A stretch of 64,000 nt of DNA. It comes from Nodosilinea sp. PGN35 (GTDB lineage: Bacteria; Cyanobacteriota; Cyanobacteriia; Phormidesmidales; Phormidesmidaceae). This document shows positions 25,478 to 34,976 of the stretch, piece by piece. The notes beneath the pieces were generated by a model that was given only the letters and a program-made list of their open reading frames with translations, did not search any database and was not told where the DNA came from. The stretch's first letter is position 1. Each line of letters begins with the position of its first letter. Location of the stretch: contig NZ_JAQKQJ010000002.1 of NCBI RefSeq assembly GCF_029109325.1, positions 1-64,000 of the forward strand. The letters are read 5' to 3'. A program made the translations under genes and the position numbers.

Positions 25478-26110
25478 ATGACCGTCAGCACCCCAACCCC
25501 GCTAGACACCCTCAGCCCAGAGACCCTCAGCCTGGAAACCGCCGCCGAACTTACCCCGCGCCGGGGTCGGCTGATTGTGTTTACAGGCCCCAGCGGGGTG
25601 GGCAAAGGTACCCTGCTGCAGGCGCTGCGCCACCGCTATCCGGCGCTCAAGCTGTCGGTGTCGGCCACCACGCGATCGCCCCGCCCCGGTGAGGTCAACG
25701 GCCAGGACTACTACTTCGTCAGCCGCGACGAATTCCACGCCATGGTTGAGCAGGGGGAACTGCTGGAGTGGGCCGAGTTTGCGGGCAACCTCTACGGCAC
25801 CCCCAAAACCCCAGTCTTAAGGGAGATTGAGGCCGGTCAGTGGGTGATTTTAGAAATTGAGCTGGCGGGTGCTCGCCAGGTGCGTGAGACCTTCCCCAAC
25901 GCCCTCCAGCTGTTTGTGCTGCCCCCCTCCCTAGAAGAGCTAGAGAGCCGCATTCGCCTGCGGGGTAAAGATGCCGACGATGCGATCGCCCGACGGCTCC
26001 AGCGGGCCCTCGTCGAAATTGACGCCGCCTCTGAGTTTGACGAGCAAATCGTCAACGACGACCTAGAAGTAGCGCTTCAGCAGCTTGAGAACGCCATCTT
26101 TAAGGACTAA
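25478..26110 (+). CDS. gmk: Guanylate kinase
   Basis: The protein has 210 aa. The P-loop GPSGVGKGT is at 37-45, followed by the GMP-binding region [27 protein letters not shown] and [12 protein letters not shown]. The lid is [18 protein letters not shown]. It converts GMP + ATP to GDP + ADP. The first 28 residues are a Thr/Pro/Glu-rich extension absent from most bacterial Gmk. An internal start is possible, but none with a good site is seen. Confidence 0.95.
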   Translation: MTVSTPTPLDTLSPETLSLETAAELTPRRGRLIVFTGPSGVGKGTLLQALRHRYPALKLSVSATTRSPRPGEVNGQDYYFVSRDEFHAMVEQGELLEWAEFAGNLYGTPKTPVLREIEAGQWVILEIELAGARQVRETFPNALQLFVLPPSLEELESRIRLRGKDADDAIARRLQRALVEIDAASEFDEQIVNDDLEVALQQLENAIFKD

Positions 26111-26155
26111 TACCAGATTCGACTCCCAATACTCCGCCTCGAAACCGATACCCGT

Positions 26156-26182
26156 TAGGGGCATTGCGGTGCAATGCCCCTA
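26156..26182. repeat. 27-bp palindrome (GGGGCATTGC family), copy 1
   Basis: TAGGGGCATTGC / GCAATGCCCCTA around a short centre. The same element recurs at 55846-55872. Both lie just after the end of a plus-strand gene. Confidence 0.8.
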
Positions 26183-26228
26183 CGAATTGGGGATATACAG
26201 ACAGGATTTGATATAAGTTCTTGCTGCT

Positions 26229-26765
26229 CTATTCGGCGATCGCCGCTGAGGCCAGGGCCTGGCGGATGGATTCAATGCGTTTGCGGTTGGCTCCCAGGTC
26301 AGACTGGCCCAGGCGCGAGGCCGATCGCACGTGGATCACCGACTCCGATGGGTCGAGGTAAAACTCCACGTCATCCACAAAGCCCATCAGCTTGCTGGCG
26401 AACTCGGCGTAGAGGTAGCGATCGGTTTTTTCGACAACAGTGGTGCGAGGCATGGCGTTGACCACCGCCTCGAGCAGGGCCATGGCCTGGGCCGGGTCAT
26501 CGCTGTAGGCCAAAGGAGCGATGCCATGCTCGGCATCGGCTGCGCCCTGGCTGATCACGCAGTTGGGAGACTGCGGACAGGGGGTCAGTTTGCCGTCTTT
26601 GACCCCCAGATTTGCGGGGCGCTGGCCCGCCAAATTGCCCACAAACGGCAGTACTCCCATCGGGCCATCCTCCAAAGAAACAGCAGCGCTGGGGTACCCA
26701 TAGCCCAGCAGCGTCATCGTAACTAGAGCAACTCCGACCACCAGACGAAAAACCGATCTCAGCAT
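26229..26765 (-). CDS. DUF1499 protein, secreted
   Basis: The protein is 178 aa from ATG 26763-26765. It starts with a signal peptide (MLRSVFRLVVGVALVTMTLL...YPSAAVS). The mature part has the DUF1499 hallmark CPQSPNCVISQ, the region YLYAEFASKLMGFVDDVEFYLD and VIHVRSASRLGQSDLGANRKRIESI. Function of the family is unknown. A longer frame to 27095 would overlap the divergent aldehyde dehydrogenase gene and is rejected. Confidence 0.85.
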   Translation of the reverse strand: MLRSVFRLVVGVALVTMTLLGYGYPSAAVSLEDGPMGVLPFVGNLAGQRPANLGVKDGKLTPCPQSPNCVISQGAADAEHGIAPLAYSDDPAQAMALLEAVVNAMPRTTVVEKTDRYLYAEFASKLMGFVDDVEFYLDPSESVIHVRSASRLGQSDLGANRKRIESIRQALASAAIAE

Positions 26766-26852
26766 GGTGCCATGTCTCCATCCCCAGGGAGCTCTCTTGT
26801 AGGATAGAGCAGATAGGCTAGCTGCAAACCTCACCCTCTTTAGAAATTGCCC

Positions 26853-28247
26853 ATGACTACCCTTGCTGCCCCCGCTCCCGTCGCTGACCTGCTGCGCCGC
26901 CAGCGGGCCTACTGGGCCAGCGGGGCCACCCGCAGCCTCGACTTTCGCCTTGAGCGGCTGAAGGCGCTGCGGGCGGCGATCGTCAAGTACCAGGCCGACA
27001 TCATTGACGCGGCTAAGCAAGATCTGGGGCGGCCCGAGTTTGAGGGCTACATTGAAGTTGCTGCCATCAGCGAACTCGACTACACCATGGGGCACCTGCG
27101 CCGCTGGATCAAGCCCCGCAAAGCCTCACTGCCCCTGAGCCAGCGGCCCGGCTCAGCTTGGGTACAGCCCGAGCCCCTGGGGGTAATGCTGATCATCGGC
27201 CCATGGAACTACCCGTTTCAGCTGATGGTTTCGCCGCTGATGGGGGCGATCGCCGCAGGCAACTGCACCATACTCAAACCCTCGGAACTGGCTCCAGCCA
27301 CCTCTGGGGTGTTGGCCCAATTGGTAAAAGACACCTTTGACCCCGCCCACGTGGCCGTCGTCGAAGGCGGCATTGACACGGCCCAGGCGCTGCTGGCCGA
27401 AAAATTTGACCATATTTTCTTTACCGGCGGCGAGCGGGTGGGCAAGATCGTCATGCAGGCAGCGGCCCAGCACCTCACTCCGGTCACGCTAGAGCTAGGC
27501 GGCAAAAGCCCCTGCATTGTCGATGCCGATGTCAACCTGGAGGTGGCGGCCCGGCGCATTGTCTGGGGCAAATTTCTCAACGCGGGGCAAACCTGTGTAG
27601 CCCCCGACTACCTGCTGGTCGATGAGCGCGTTAGGGACAGTTTGGTAGCAGCGCTGAGCCAGCGCATTCGGGCCTGCTACGGAGATAACCCCGCCACCAG
27701 CCCCGACCTCTCGCGGGTGGTCAACGATCGCCAGTTCGACCGCCTGGTGGGCCTGTTAGACCAAGGCAACATTCTGGTGGGGGGCCAGCACAGCCGAGGC
27801 GATCGCTACATCGCCCCCACCCTGATCGACGGCGTCGGCTGGGATGCGCCGATCATGCAGGAGGAGATCTTTGGCCCCATTCTGCCGATTTTGACCTACA
27901 GGGATCTGGGGGATGCGATCGCGGCGGTCAACCAGCGGCCCAAGCCCCTGGCGCTGTATCTGTTTACGCGCGATCGCCAGGTGCAGACCCAGGTGCTAGA
28001 GCAGACCACCGCTGGCTCAGTGTGCATCAACGACGTAATTTTGCAGATTGCCGTCTGGGACATGCCCTTTGGCGGAGTGGGCAGCAGCGGCATGGGCAGC
28101 TACCACGGCCAGCACAGCTTCGACACCTTTTCACACCTCAAGAGCGTGGTCAAAAAACCCTTCTGGCTCGATATTGACTGGCGCTACCCACCCTACGAGG
28201 GCAAACTCGATCGGTTTCGCAAGTTCGTGGGCCTGCCTAAAGACTAA
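26853..28247 (+). CDS. Aldehyde dehydrogenase (class 3-like)
   Basis: The protein has 464 aa. Motifs: GPWNYPFQLM (NAD-binding and membrane-proximal region), FTGGERVGK, the general base Glu214 in LELGGKSP and the nucleophile Cys248 in NAGQTCVAPDY. The C-terminus has the usual FGGVGSSGMGSYHG. It matches the cyanobacterial fatty/apocarotenal aldehyde dehydrogenase type (as in Synechocystis slr0091), which oxidises long-chain aldehydes to acids. ATG 26853 is chosen over the TTG six bases upstream. It is divergent from the DUF1499 gene. Confidence 0.9.
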   Translation: MTTLAAPAPVADLLRRQRAYWASGATRSLDFRLERLKALRAAIVKYQADIIDAAKQDLGRPEFEGYIEVAAISELDYTMGHLRRWIKPRKASLPLSQRPGSAWVQPEPLGVMLIIGPWNYPFQLMVSPLMGAIAAGNCTILKPSELAPATSGVLAQLVKDTFDPAHVAVVEGGIDTAQALLAEKFDHIFFTGGERVGKIVMQAAAQHLTPVTLELGGKSPCIVDADVNLEVAARRIVWGKFLNAGQTCVAPDYLLVDERVRDSLVAALSQRIRACYGDNPATSPDLSRVVNDRQFDRLVGLLDQGNILVGGQHSRGDRYIAPTLIDGVGWDAPIMQEEIFGPILPILTYRDLGDAIAAVNQRPKPLALYLFTRDRQVQTQVLEQTTAGSVCINDVILQIAVWDMPFGGVGSSGMGSYHGQHSFDTFSHLKSVVKKPFWLDIDWRYPPYEGKLDRFRKFVGLPKD

Positions 28248-28328
28248 ATTTGCATAACAGAAATTCTGGGTTCTGAAGGCAACCTGCTATAGTCCCGTTC
28301 AACCTTTTTGTTGCCGGGCCAAACTGCT

Positions 28329-29687
28329 ATGCCGACCCTTCTGATCAAAAACATTCACACCCTGGTCACGATGGATGACGAGCGGCGCGAGATTGCCTCG
28401 GGGGCGCTGTTTATTCGTAACCACGTCATTGAGCAGGTGGGCAGCACCGCCGAGCTGCCCGCTGAGGCCGATCGGGTGCTGGATTTGGGCGATCGCCACC
28501 TGGTTCTCCCCGGCCTGGTCAACACCCATCACCACTTTTTTCAAACTCTGACTCGGGTAGTGCCAGGGGCGCAAAACTCATCGCTGTTTGACTGGCTCAG
28601 CGCTCTTTATCCCCTATGGCAAAAGCTGACCCCCGAGGCGATCGCCCTCAGCGCCCAGGTGGCCGCCGCCGAGCTGATCTACTCGGGCTGCACCACCGCC
28701 AGCGATCACCTATACCTGTTTCCCAACGGCTGCACCCTGGACGATGAAATCGAGGCGGTGCGCCAAACCGGGCTGCGCTTCCACGCCAGCCGGGGCAGCA
28801 TGAGCGTGGGCGAGAGCAAGGGCGGCCTGCCCCCCGACTCCATCGTCGAAGCCGAGGCCGACATTCTCAAAGACTCTCAGCGGCTGATCGAGCAGTACCA
28901 CAACAACGATCCCTACGCCCTGACCCGCATCACCCTCGCCCCCTGCTCGCCCTTCAGCGTCTCCCCCGACCTGATGCGAGAATCTGCCGCCCTGGCCCGG
29001 TCCTACCCCGGCGTGCGCCTGCACACCCACCTGGCTGAGAATAACTCCGACGTCACCTACAGCCTCGACACCTTTGGCCTCACCCCCGGCGACTACGCCG
29101 CCTCGGTGGGCTGGCTGGGCGACGATGTCTGGCACGCCCACTGCGTCAAGCTCGACGACAGAGCCATCCACAGCTTTGGGCAGACCGGCACGGGCGTAGC
29201 CCACTGCCCCTGTAGCAACATGCGCCTGGCCAGCGGCATGGCTCCCATCCGCAAACTGCTGGATCACCATGTGCCCGTGGGGCTGGGGGTAGATGGCTCG
29301 GCCTCCAACGACGGCAGCCACCTGCTGGCCGAGGCCCGTCAGGCCTTGCTCATGGCCCGCGTGCGCGAAGAAAACCCCGCCGCCCTGACCGCCCGTGAGG
29401 CGTTAGAAATTGCCACGCGCGGCGGTGCCAAAGTGCTGGGCCGTACCGACATTGGCCACCTGGCCCCCGGCATGGCGGCGGATTTTGTCACGGTGAATCT
29501 CGATCGCCTCGCCCTATCTGGCACTGCCTACGACCCCGTCGCCGCGCTAATTTTTTGCACGATCGATCGCGTGGACTACAGCTTTATCCACGGTCGCGAG
29601 GTGTTGAATCCTGAAGGCTTGCTAACGCTGGATTTGCCAGTGGTGCTGGAGAAGCACGGGGCGATCGCACAATTCCTCGCCACCTAG
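28329..29687 (+). CDS. Amidohydrolase, probably 8-oxoguanine deaminase
   Basis: The protein is 452 aa from ATG 28329. Zinc-binding motifs of the amidohydrolase/guanine-deaminase group: NTHHHFFQTLTR, LHTHLAENNSD, HAHCVKL and the catalytic VDGSASNDG. The C-terminal part (GGAKVLGRTDIGHLAPGMAADFV) is the usual composite beta domain. The HHHFFQTLTR and CPCSNMRLASGMAPI regions are close to 8-oxoguanine deaminase (EC 3.5.4.32) and to AtzB/TrzN-type enzymes; the exact purine or triazine substrate is not certain. It follows the aldehyde dehydrogenase by 81 bp. Confidence 0.85.
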   Translation: MPTLLIKNIHTLVTMDDERREIASGALFIRNHVIEQVGSTAELPAEADRVLDLGDRHLVLPGLVNTHHHFFQTLTRVVPGAQNSSLFDWLSALYPLWQKLTPEAIALSAQVAAAELIYSGCTTASDHLYLFPNGCTLDDEIEAVRQTGLRFHASRGSMSVGESKGGLPPDSIVEAEADILKDSQRLIEQYHNNDPYALTRITLAPCSPFSVSPDLMRESAALARSYPGVRLHTHLAENNSDVTYSLDTFGLTPGDYAASVGWLGDDVWHAHCVKLDDRAIHSFGQTGTGVAHCPCSNMRLASGMAPIRKLLDHHVPVGLGVDGSASNDGSHLLAEARQALLMARVREENPAALTAREALEIATRGGAKVLGRTDIGHLAPGMAADFVTVNLDRLALSGTAYDPVAALIFCTIDRVDYSFIHGREVLNPEGLLTLDLPVVLEKHGAIAQFLAT

Positions 29688-29710
29688 ACCGCCATCAGTT
29701 TCGCAGGGGT

Positions 29711-29776
29711 AGATCCCAGGGTTTTGCTCGGTGTTGCCAACAGCTATCGGCTAACCACAGAAAAACCCTGGGATCT
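29711..29776. terminator. Long inverted repeat between convergent genes, likely two-way terminator
   Basis: AGATCCCAGGGTTTT (29711-29725) is perfectly complementary to AAAACCCTGGGATCT (29762-29776), separated by 36 nt. It lies between the deaminase (plus) and phytochelatin synthase (minus) genes, both ending toward it. Confidence 0.65.
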
Positions 29777-29787
29777 GACTGTCTGCT

Positions 29788-30513
29788 CTAGCGCCCCTCA
29801 ATCAGCAAAAATCCTCGCGTCTTGCCCGACACCGAATCTACGGTGTTGGTAGACTCCCACAGGGTTTCGGCCTGCACCCACACGGGCGGGTACTTGTAGC
29901 GCGACACATCCAAAATCAAAAATTGGTCGGTGTCGGCATCGTAGGCGGCGACGGGCGAAATGTGGCCACCGCTTTCCTGGCCGATCGCCCGACGCAGATA
30001 GTTGATCAGCACATAGCTATCGGGAGTTTCCAGATTGGCGCGAATCAGCTCCCGAAACTCCTCCAAACTCACATCGCTGCCGTGGTGGATCTCAGCCCGC
30101 ACAGGATAGGTTTCGAGAATGCCCGCGAGTTCAGCTAGGGTGAGGCCCTGACGGGCGATCGCATCCCTAGCAATGATCGCCTCTGTTTGTTCGTTAAACA
30201 CATTCTCCTGGGTGAAGTAGTTCCGCTCCCACTCCGGGGCCAGCGGAGCCGGCACCCCCAGCGCGTTGAGCACCATCACCGTGCTCGCTACCCCGCAAAA
30301 AGCCTGGTTGACCTGGGTGACAAAGTGGCTCGTCAGCGGCACAAAATCCGCCAGGGCTTCGCTGTCTCGCAGCAGCATTTGCCCCTCTGCCGAGGTCAGC
30401 GGAATCAAGTGGTCGGGTAGAGGCAACGTCTGGGATGCCAACGGTCTGGCAGCCACCGTCAGGCCCAGGGACGCGGCCAGCAGAAAAACTGTAAATTTGA
30501 GGCGTTTTATCAT
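29788..30513 (-). CDS. Phytochelatin synthase-like cysteine peptidase
   Basis: The protein has 241 aa. Residues 1-25 are a signal peptide (KRLKFTVFLLAASLGLTVAA), so it is probably periplasmic. The catalytic triad is visible: Cys73 in NQAFCGVAS, His184 in GGHISPVAAYD and Asp202 in ILDVSRYKYPP. These match Cys70, His183 and Asp201 of the Nostoc enzyme (alr0975). The short bacterial form mainly cleaves glycine from glutathione, with weak phytochelatin synthesis. The start ATG 30511-30513 has AAAGG upstream. It overlaps the end of the Uma2 gene by ATGA, indicating coupled translation. Confidence 0.9.
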   Translation of the reverse strand: MIKRLKFTVFLLAASLGLTVAARPLASQTLPLPDHLIPLTSAEGQMLLRDSEALADFVPLTSHFVTQVNQAFCGVASTVMVLNALGVPAPLAPEWERNYFTQENVFNEQTEAIIARDAIARQGLTLAELAGILETYPVRAEIHHGSDVSLEEFRELIRANLETPDSYVLINYLRRAIGQESGGHISPVAAYDADTDQFLILDVSRYKYPPVWVQAETLWESTNTVDSVSGKTRGFLLIEGR

Positions 30514-31196
30514 GACTGCCTTTGGTTCAGATTCGTCATCTGCTGGCTGAGCCACGCCGCCGCGCTGGTATTCGTGTCCTGAGCCAGCCTTTCCAGGGTT
30601 TCATTCAGCAGAGCAATGGGTAGCCCCGCCAGCGCCTGGGACGTTTCACCGGGCAAATATTCGCCATTTTCTTGCAGCAAAAAGGCAAACACCCGCTGCC
30701 CCCGCACATCGACCACCCAGTATTCAGGAATGCCCAGGGCGGCATAGAGGTGCTTTTTCTCATCGAGGTCGCTGGCCAGGGTGGTGTCAGAAATTTCGCC
30801 CACCAGGTCAGGCACTCGCGTTTGGTTCAAATCGATCCAGCGCGGCTCCCTCGGCTGCCACTGGGGATAGTCTGAACCAACATACAGGACGAGATCAGGA
30901 GCACTGGCTCTCACCTCAGCCCGCTCCAGTAAGCAGCGTCCTAAAGAGCTAAACACTTGGTCTGGATGCTGAATAGCCCAAAGAAAGAGCAAACTGGTGA
31001 ACAAATCGCTGACTGCTGCGTGGCCAATTCCCTCTGCACCTATCGTGACCCACAGCCATCCTTCGTTAAAAGCTAATCTAATGCGTTCTGGGCTGGGGTC
31101 ATCCCGCAGCGCCACATAGTCGGCCCAGGTCGCCCGCTGCCAACGGTTCTGAAGCCATGGGGAAGTAGGGGATTTTGCAAGAGGCATTGATGTCAT
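30510..31196 (-). CDS. Uma2 (DUF820) family putative nuclease
   Basis: The protein is 228 aa from ATG 31194-31196. It has the restriction-endonuclease-like fold of the Uma2 family: catalytic-looking APDLVLYVG, VPDLVGEISDTT(LASDLDEKKHLY) and GIPEYWVVDVRGQRV, consistent with D-(D/E)xK. Cyanobacterial genomes carry dozens of these and their roles are unknown. Stop TGA overlaps the start of the phytochelatin synthase gene. Confidence 0.85.
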   Translation of the reverse strand: MTSMPLAKSPTSPWLQNRWQRATWADYVALRDDPSPERIRLAFNEGWLWVTIGAEGIGHAAVSDLFTSLLFLWAIQHPDQVFSSLGRCLLERAEVRASAPDLVLYVGSDYPQWQPREPRWIDLNQTRVPDLVGEISDTTLASDLDEKKHLYAALGIPEYWVVDVRGQRVFAFLLQENGEYLPGETSQALAGLPIALLNETLERLAQDTNTSAAAWLSQQMTNLNQRQS

Positions 31197-31451
31197 GGGT
31201 TTAGCCCAGTCATTAAGTACCAATCTAAGTCATTGAATGTATGTCATTGGCAGATCGTTCTATCTCGACACTGAAGCACCTACAGGAGGCCGCGCAATCC
31301 CGCTAGGGGTAGGGGCTGATATTTCAGCGCAGGTCAGATACTCTTTGGATTCCCTACAATTATCAGGAGGAGAGCAACTGCGAGATAGCAGCCCTTTACG
31401 ACAACCTCAGCCAGCTCCTGTAACCGTTCTCAACCCAGCTAGATCACTACT

Positions 31452-32342
31452 ATGCCGACCCTCAACCAGCCCAGCACCGCCAAAACCCTTCGCAGCATTC
31501 AGCGATCCCAGGGTCGCCACTGGGTGGGCGACGGCTTCCCGGTGCGCACGCTGATGGCCTACAACGGGTTGGGCCAAACCATCAGCCCCTTTTTGCTGCT
31601 CGACTACGCCGGGCCAGCCGAGTTTCCGCCCACTACCGCGCGGCGCGGTGTGGGCGAACACCCCCACCGGGGCTTTGAGACCGTCACCATTGTCTACGAC
31701 GGCGAGGTCGAGCACCGCGACTCCGCTGGCGGCGGCGGCATCATCGGCCCCGGCGATGTGCAGTGGATGACGGCGGCGGCGGGGCTGGTGCACGAAGAGT
31801 TCCACGGGCCGAATTTCGCTCAGACCGGCGGCCCCTTTGAGATGGTGCAGCTGTGGGTTAACCTGCCCGCCAAAGACAAAATGTCTGCCCCCCGCTACCA
31901 GGGGATCACCGCCGATCGCATCCCTGTAGTCCATCTGCCCCAGGGCCACCTGCGGGTGATCGCTGGAGAGTTCGAGGGGGCTGTAGGGCCAGCGGAGACC
32001 TTTACCCCCATCAATATGTGGGATCTGCGACTGAGCGGCGGTCAGCAGGTGATGCTGGAACTGCCCGAGGGCCATACTACCCTGCTGGTGGTGCTGAAGG
32101 GCTCGGTGCGCGTCGGCGGATCGGAACCCGTTTCTGAGGCCGAGATCGGCATCTGCGACCTGTCTGGCACCACCCTCACCCTCGACCCTCTACAAGATAC
32201 CAAGGCTCTGCTGCTCTCGGGCGCACCGATCGACGAGCCCATCGTTGGCCACGGCCCCTTTGTGATGAACACCACCGAGGAGATCTACCAGGCCATGACC
32301 GATTACCAAAGCGGCAAAATGGGGGCACTTGCACCCCAATAA
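31452..32342 (+). CDS. Pirin family protein
   Basis: The protein has 296 aa. The N-terminal cupin has the metal motif HPHRGFETVT with VHEEFHGP further on, standard for pirins. The C-terminal cupin is present (INMWDLRLSGGQQVMLELPEGHTTLLVV). Bacterial pirins include quercetin 2,3-dioxygenases and redox-sensing iron proteins; the substrate is unknown. The next gene, an ABC transporter, begins 72 bp later on the same strand. Confidence 0.88.
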   Translation: MPTLNQPSTAKTLRSIQRSQGRHWVGDGFPVRTLMAYNGLGQTISPFLLLDYAGPAEFPPTTARRGVGEHPHRGFETVTIVYDGEVEHRDSAGGGGIIGPGDVQWMTAAAGLVHEEFHGPNFAQTGGPFEMVQLWVNLPAKDKMSAPRYQGITADRIPVVHLPQGHLRVIAGEFEGAVGPAETFTPINMWDLRLSGGQQVMLELPEGHTTLLVVLKGSVRVGGSEPVSEAEIGICDLSGTTLTLDPLQDTKALLLSGAPIDEPIVGHGPFVMNTTEEIYQAMTDYQSGKMGALAPQ

Positions 32343-32414
32343 CCCGGCACAAACGGGTTAACTTTTGTAAGATCACCCCAGCACCTTTGGCGCGGCGGGA
32401 GATTTTGCACCGGC

Positions 32415-34217
32415 ATGGAACGATTTAACCTGAAGGGCTTTCGGCGGTTTTGGGCGATCGCCAAGAGCTACTGGCTGGGCGACGAAAAGTGGAAAGCCGG
32501 GGGCCTGCTGCTGCTGATTGCGGTGTTTTTGCTGGGCTACACCGGCCTCAGCGTGGTGCTCAACAACAAGCGCGGCGTGCTGATCTCGGCGCTCTCAGCC
32601 CAGGATGAAGCCCGCTTCTGGGAGACGGTGCTGGTATTTATCGGGGTGCTGGTGGCCTACGCGCCGCTGCTGGCGGGCTACGACTACCTGCAAAAGCGCC
32701 TGGGGCTAGAGTGGCGGCGCTGGCTGACCGGGCGATTTGTGGATGACTATTTTGGCGATCGCGCCTTCTACGACATTCAGCAGTTTCAGCCCGACATCGA
32801 CAACCCCGACCAGCGCATCGCCGAAGACGTCAGAAACTTCACCCAGCAGTCGCTGGCGCTGCTGCTGGTGGTGGTCAGCTCGGTCTTGCAGGTGATCGCC
32901 TTTAGCGGCGTGCTGTGGGGCATCTCCAAAAACCTGGTGGGCTTTCTGGTGCTCTACGCCGCCCTCGGCACCCTGGTAACGGTGGGGATCTTTGGTCAGC
33001 CCCTGGTGCGGCTCAACTTTGAGCAGCTGAAGCGGGAGGCCAACTTTCGCTTTAGCCTGGTGCGGATTCGCGAAAACGCCGAGGCGATCGCCTTCTACCG
33101 GGGCGAGGCCCAGGAGGCCAGCCAGGTGAACAACCGCTTCATGGCCGCCTTCGACAACTTCAAAAAGCTAATCGTCTGGGAACTCGGCCTCAATGCCCTG
33201 ACCAACGCCTACGAGTTTATCCCCTTTGTGCTGCCCGCCATCGTGGTGGCCCCGGCGGTGTTCGCAGGCGATCTCGAAGTGGGCAAGGTCTCCGAGGCCC
33301 AGGGGGCCTTCATGCGAGTGTTCTTTTCCCTCAACGTGGTGGTGGCCCGGTTTTCAGAACTCACCTCCTTTGGGGCGGGCATCGATCGCCTCTACGGCTT
33401 TGCCGCAGCCCTCAACCACGTAGAGCCCGAGGCCGCAGCGGCGGAAGCCCCCTCAGCATCCCCAGCCCAGCCCGCAGAACAAGACTCTCCAGCCGCCGCA
33501 GACCATGCTGCGATCGCCCCTACAATCGCCTCCACAATCGCCCCTACAATCGCCATCGAGACCTCAGACTCCCTGGCGCTTAAAGACTTTACCCTGCAAA
33601 CCCCCAACTACCAGCGCACCCTGGTCGAAAATCTCTCTATAGATATCCCCGATCAAACCGGGCTGCTGATCGTGGGGCCGAGCGGCTGCGGCAAAAGCTC
33701 GCTGCTGCGGGCGATCGCCGGTCTCTGGCAGTCGGGCAGCGGCACCATCTACCGCCCCGATCTCGACGACATTCTCTTCTTGCCCCAAAAGCCCTACATG
33801 ATTCTCGGCACCCTGCGCGAGCAGCTGCTCTACCCCACCACCGATCAGGCGGTAGACGACGACGGCCTCCAGGCCGCCCTGGAGAAAGTCAACCTGGCGA
33901 ATTTGGCCGAGCGCTTCGGCGGCTTTGATGCCGTAGAGGAATGGGGCGACGTGCTGTCGCTGGGCGAGCAGCAGCGGCTGACCTTTGCCCGCATTCTGAT
34001 CAGTCAGCCCGACTTTGCCATTCTCGACGAAGCCACCAGCGCCCTCGATCTGGCCAACGAAGCCAAACTCTACGACCACCTGCGCCACAGCGGCACCACC
34101 TTCGTCAGCGTGGGCCACCGCGAATCGCTGAGCGAGTATCACCAGGCCACCCTAGAGCTGGCAGAAGACCACACCTGGGCAATCAAACCCTCCGGCCTCG
34201 CCACCGCAGATTTATAA
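32415..34217 (+). CDS. ABC transporter, SbmA/BacA-like permease fused to ATPase
   Basis: The protein has 600 aa. Residues 1-340 form the membrane half with motifs of the SbmA/BacA and YddA group (YLQKRLGLEWRRWLTGRFVDDYF; AEDVRNFTQQSLALLL; RENAEAIAFYRGEAQE). An Ala/Pro/Thr-rich linker (about 345-385, IAPTIASTIAPTIA repeats) follows. The ATPase has Walker A GPSGCGKSS (about 420), signature LSLGEQQR (about 514) and Walker B FAILDEATSALD (about 534). Relatives carry peptides, very-long-chain fatty acids or cobalamin. Half-transporter, probably a homodimer. Confidence 0.9.
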   Translation: MERFNLKGFRRFWAIAKSYWLGDEKWKAGGLLLLIAVFLLGYTGLSVVLNNKRGVLISALSAQDEARFWETVLVFIGVLVAYAPLLAGYDYLQKRLGLEWRRWLTGRFVDDYFGDRAFYDIQQFQPDIDNPDQRIAEDVRNFTQQSLALLLVVVSSVLQVIAFSGVLWGISKNLVGFLVLYAALGTLVTVGIFGQPLVRLNFEQLKREANFRFSLVRIRENAEAIAFYRGEAQEASQVNNRFMAAFDNFKKLIVWELGLNALTNAYEFIPFVLPAIVVAPAVFAGDLEVGKVSEAQGAFMRVFFSLNVVVARFSELTSFGAGIDRLYGFAAALNHVEPEAAAAEAPSASPAQPAEQDSPAAADHAAIAPTIASTIAPTIAIETSDSLALKDFTLQTPNYQRTLVENLSIDIPDQTGLLIVGPSGCGKSSLLRAIAGLWQSGSGTIYRPDLDDILFLPQKPYMILGTLREQLLYPTTDQAVDDDGLQAALEKVNLANLAERFGGFDAVEEWGDVLSLGEQQRLTFARILISQPDFAILDEATSALDLANEAKLYDHLRHSGTTFVSVGHRESLSEYHQATLELAEDHTWAIKPSGLATADL

Positions 34218-34572
34218 CATTGCATGACATTGGGGCCAGAAACCACCATTTAGTTGTGACGGCTACCGTGGGGGTCCAATTTCCTGTCTACCCTATGCAA
34301 AGTGCATTTTCGAACCGCCGCTACGGCCCACCTTCACGTTAGAACGCACAAGTTCTCAAGTTTTCACAATCTACAGAATGCTTTCGCAGTCTGCTTCTCT
34401 GGAGGTAACGGCAGCTTGCGGGAGATGAATTTAGGGCCGGTAGAGGGCACATTTAGGTCAGGGTAGTTAATATGGATGGATTGCTTAACCAGAAAGTGAG
34501 CATCATCTTTAGTATCTTAAGAATTAATTAATTTTTGGGCTACAATCTCTATGGGTAACGAGGAGTGTCGTT
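34218..34572. other. Intergenic region before the DUF1815 gene
   Basis: 355 bp with no gene. Close to the next gene a TACAAT box (34541-34546) lies in an AT-rich stretch (AAGAATTAATTAATTTTTGG). GAGGAG follows at 34559-34564 as ribosome binding site, so the promoter of the DUF1815 gene is probably here. The rest shows no convincing signal. Confidence 0.45.
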
Positions 34573-34917
34573 ATGTTTGTCAGACTAGCCGAGCAGCACC
34601 GCCAATTTGTTAGAGACCTGGTCATGAACCTGCAAGCGCTGGCCACAGTGCTCGAGGGCATGGGCTATTTGGCCTCCTGCTACACCTGCGGTGGCCAAAT
34701 GAACAGTGCCTCTTTTATGGTCAGCCTGGGCGACGATCATCTGATTCGCTTTTTGGTGTCCGACTACGGCATCACCTGGACCGAAATGCGCGACGATCGC
34801 GAGCTGATGAAGCTGGAAGGGGCCGAGGCCATTCATCAGCTGCAAGAGTTGGCCAATCTGGTCAAGTTCCGCATTCAGCCTTCCGGCTCTCAAAAGGTGG
34901 TTTCTACCAAAGCCTGA
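34573..34917 (+). CDS. DUF1815 family protein
   Basis: The protein has 114 aa and belongs to a cyanobacterial family of unknown function. The whole core is conserved-looking: FVRLAEQHRQFVRDLVMNLQ, YLASCYTCGGQMNSASFMVS and FLVSDYGITWTEMRDDRELM. Two cysteines (SCYTC) could bind metal or form a disulfide. The start ATG has GAGGAG eight bases upstream. A short hairpin (CACCGCT/AGCGGTG, 34977-34997) follows the gene. Confidence 0.88.
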   Translation: MFVRLAEQHRQFVRDLVMNLQALATVLEGMGYLASCYTCGGQMNSASFMVSLGDDHLIRFLVSDYGITWTEMRDDRELMKLEGAEAIHQLQELANLVKFRIQPSGSQKVVSTKA

Positions 34918-34976
34918 GGTTTTCCTCGGCCAGAAGTTTTAGCTAAAGCAATACCGCTTTTCCCCTTCGGGGGCAG

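Noticed and set aside
26766-27095. Long N-terminal extension of the DUF1499 protein
   Set aside because: It would overlap the 5' part of the divergent aldehyde dehydrogenase gene, and the shorter start gives a normal signal peptide.
34437-34475. Mini-frame MNLGPVEGTFRSG behind a GGGAG-type site
   Set aside because: Only 13 codons, with no sign of conservation or function.
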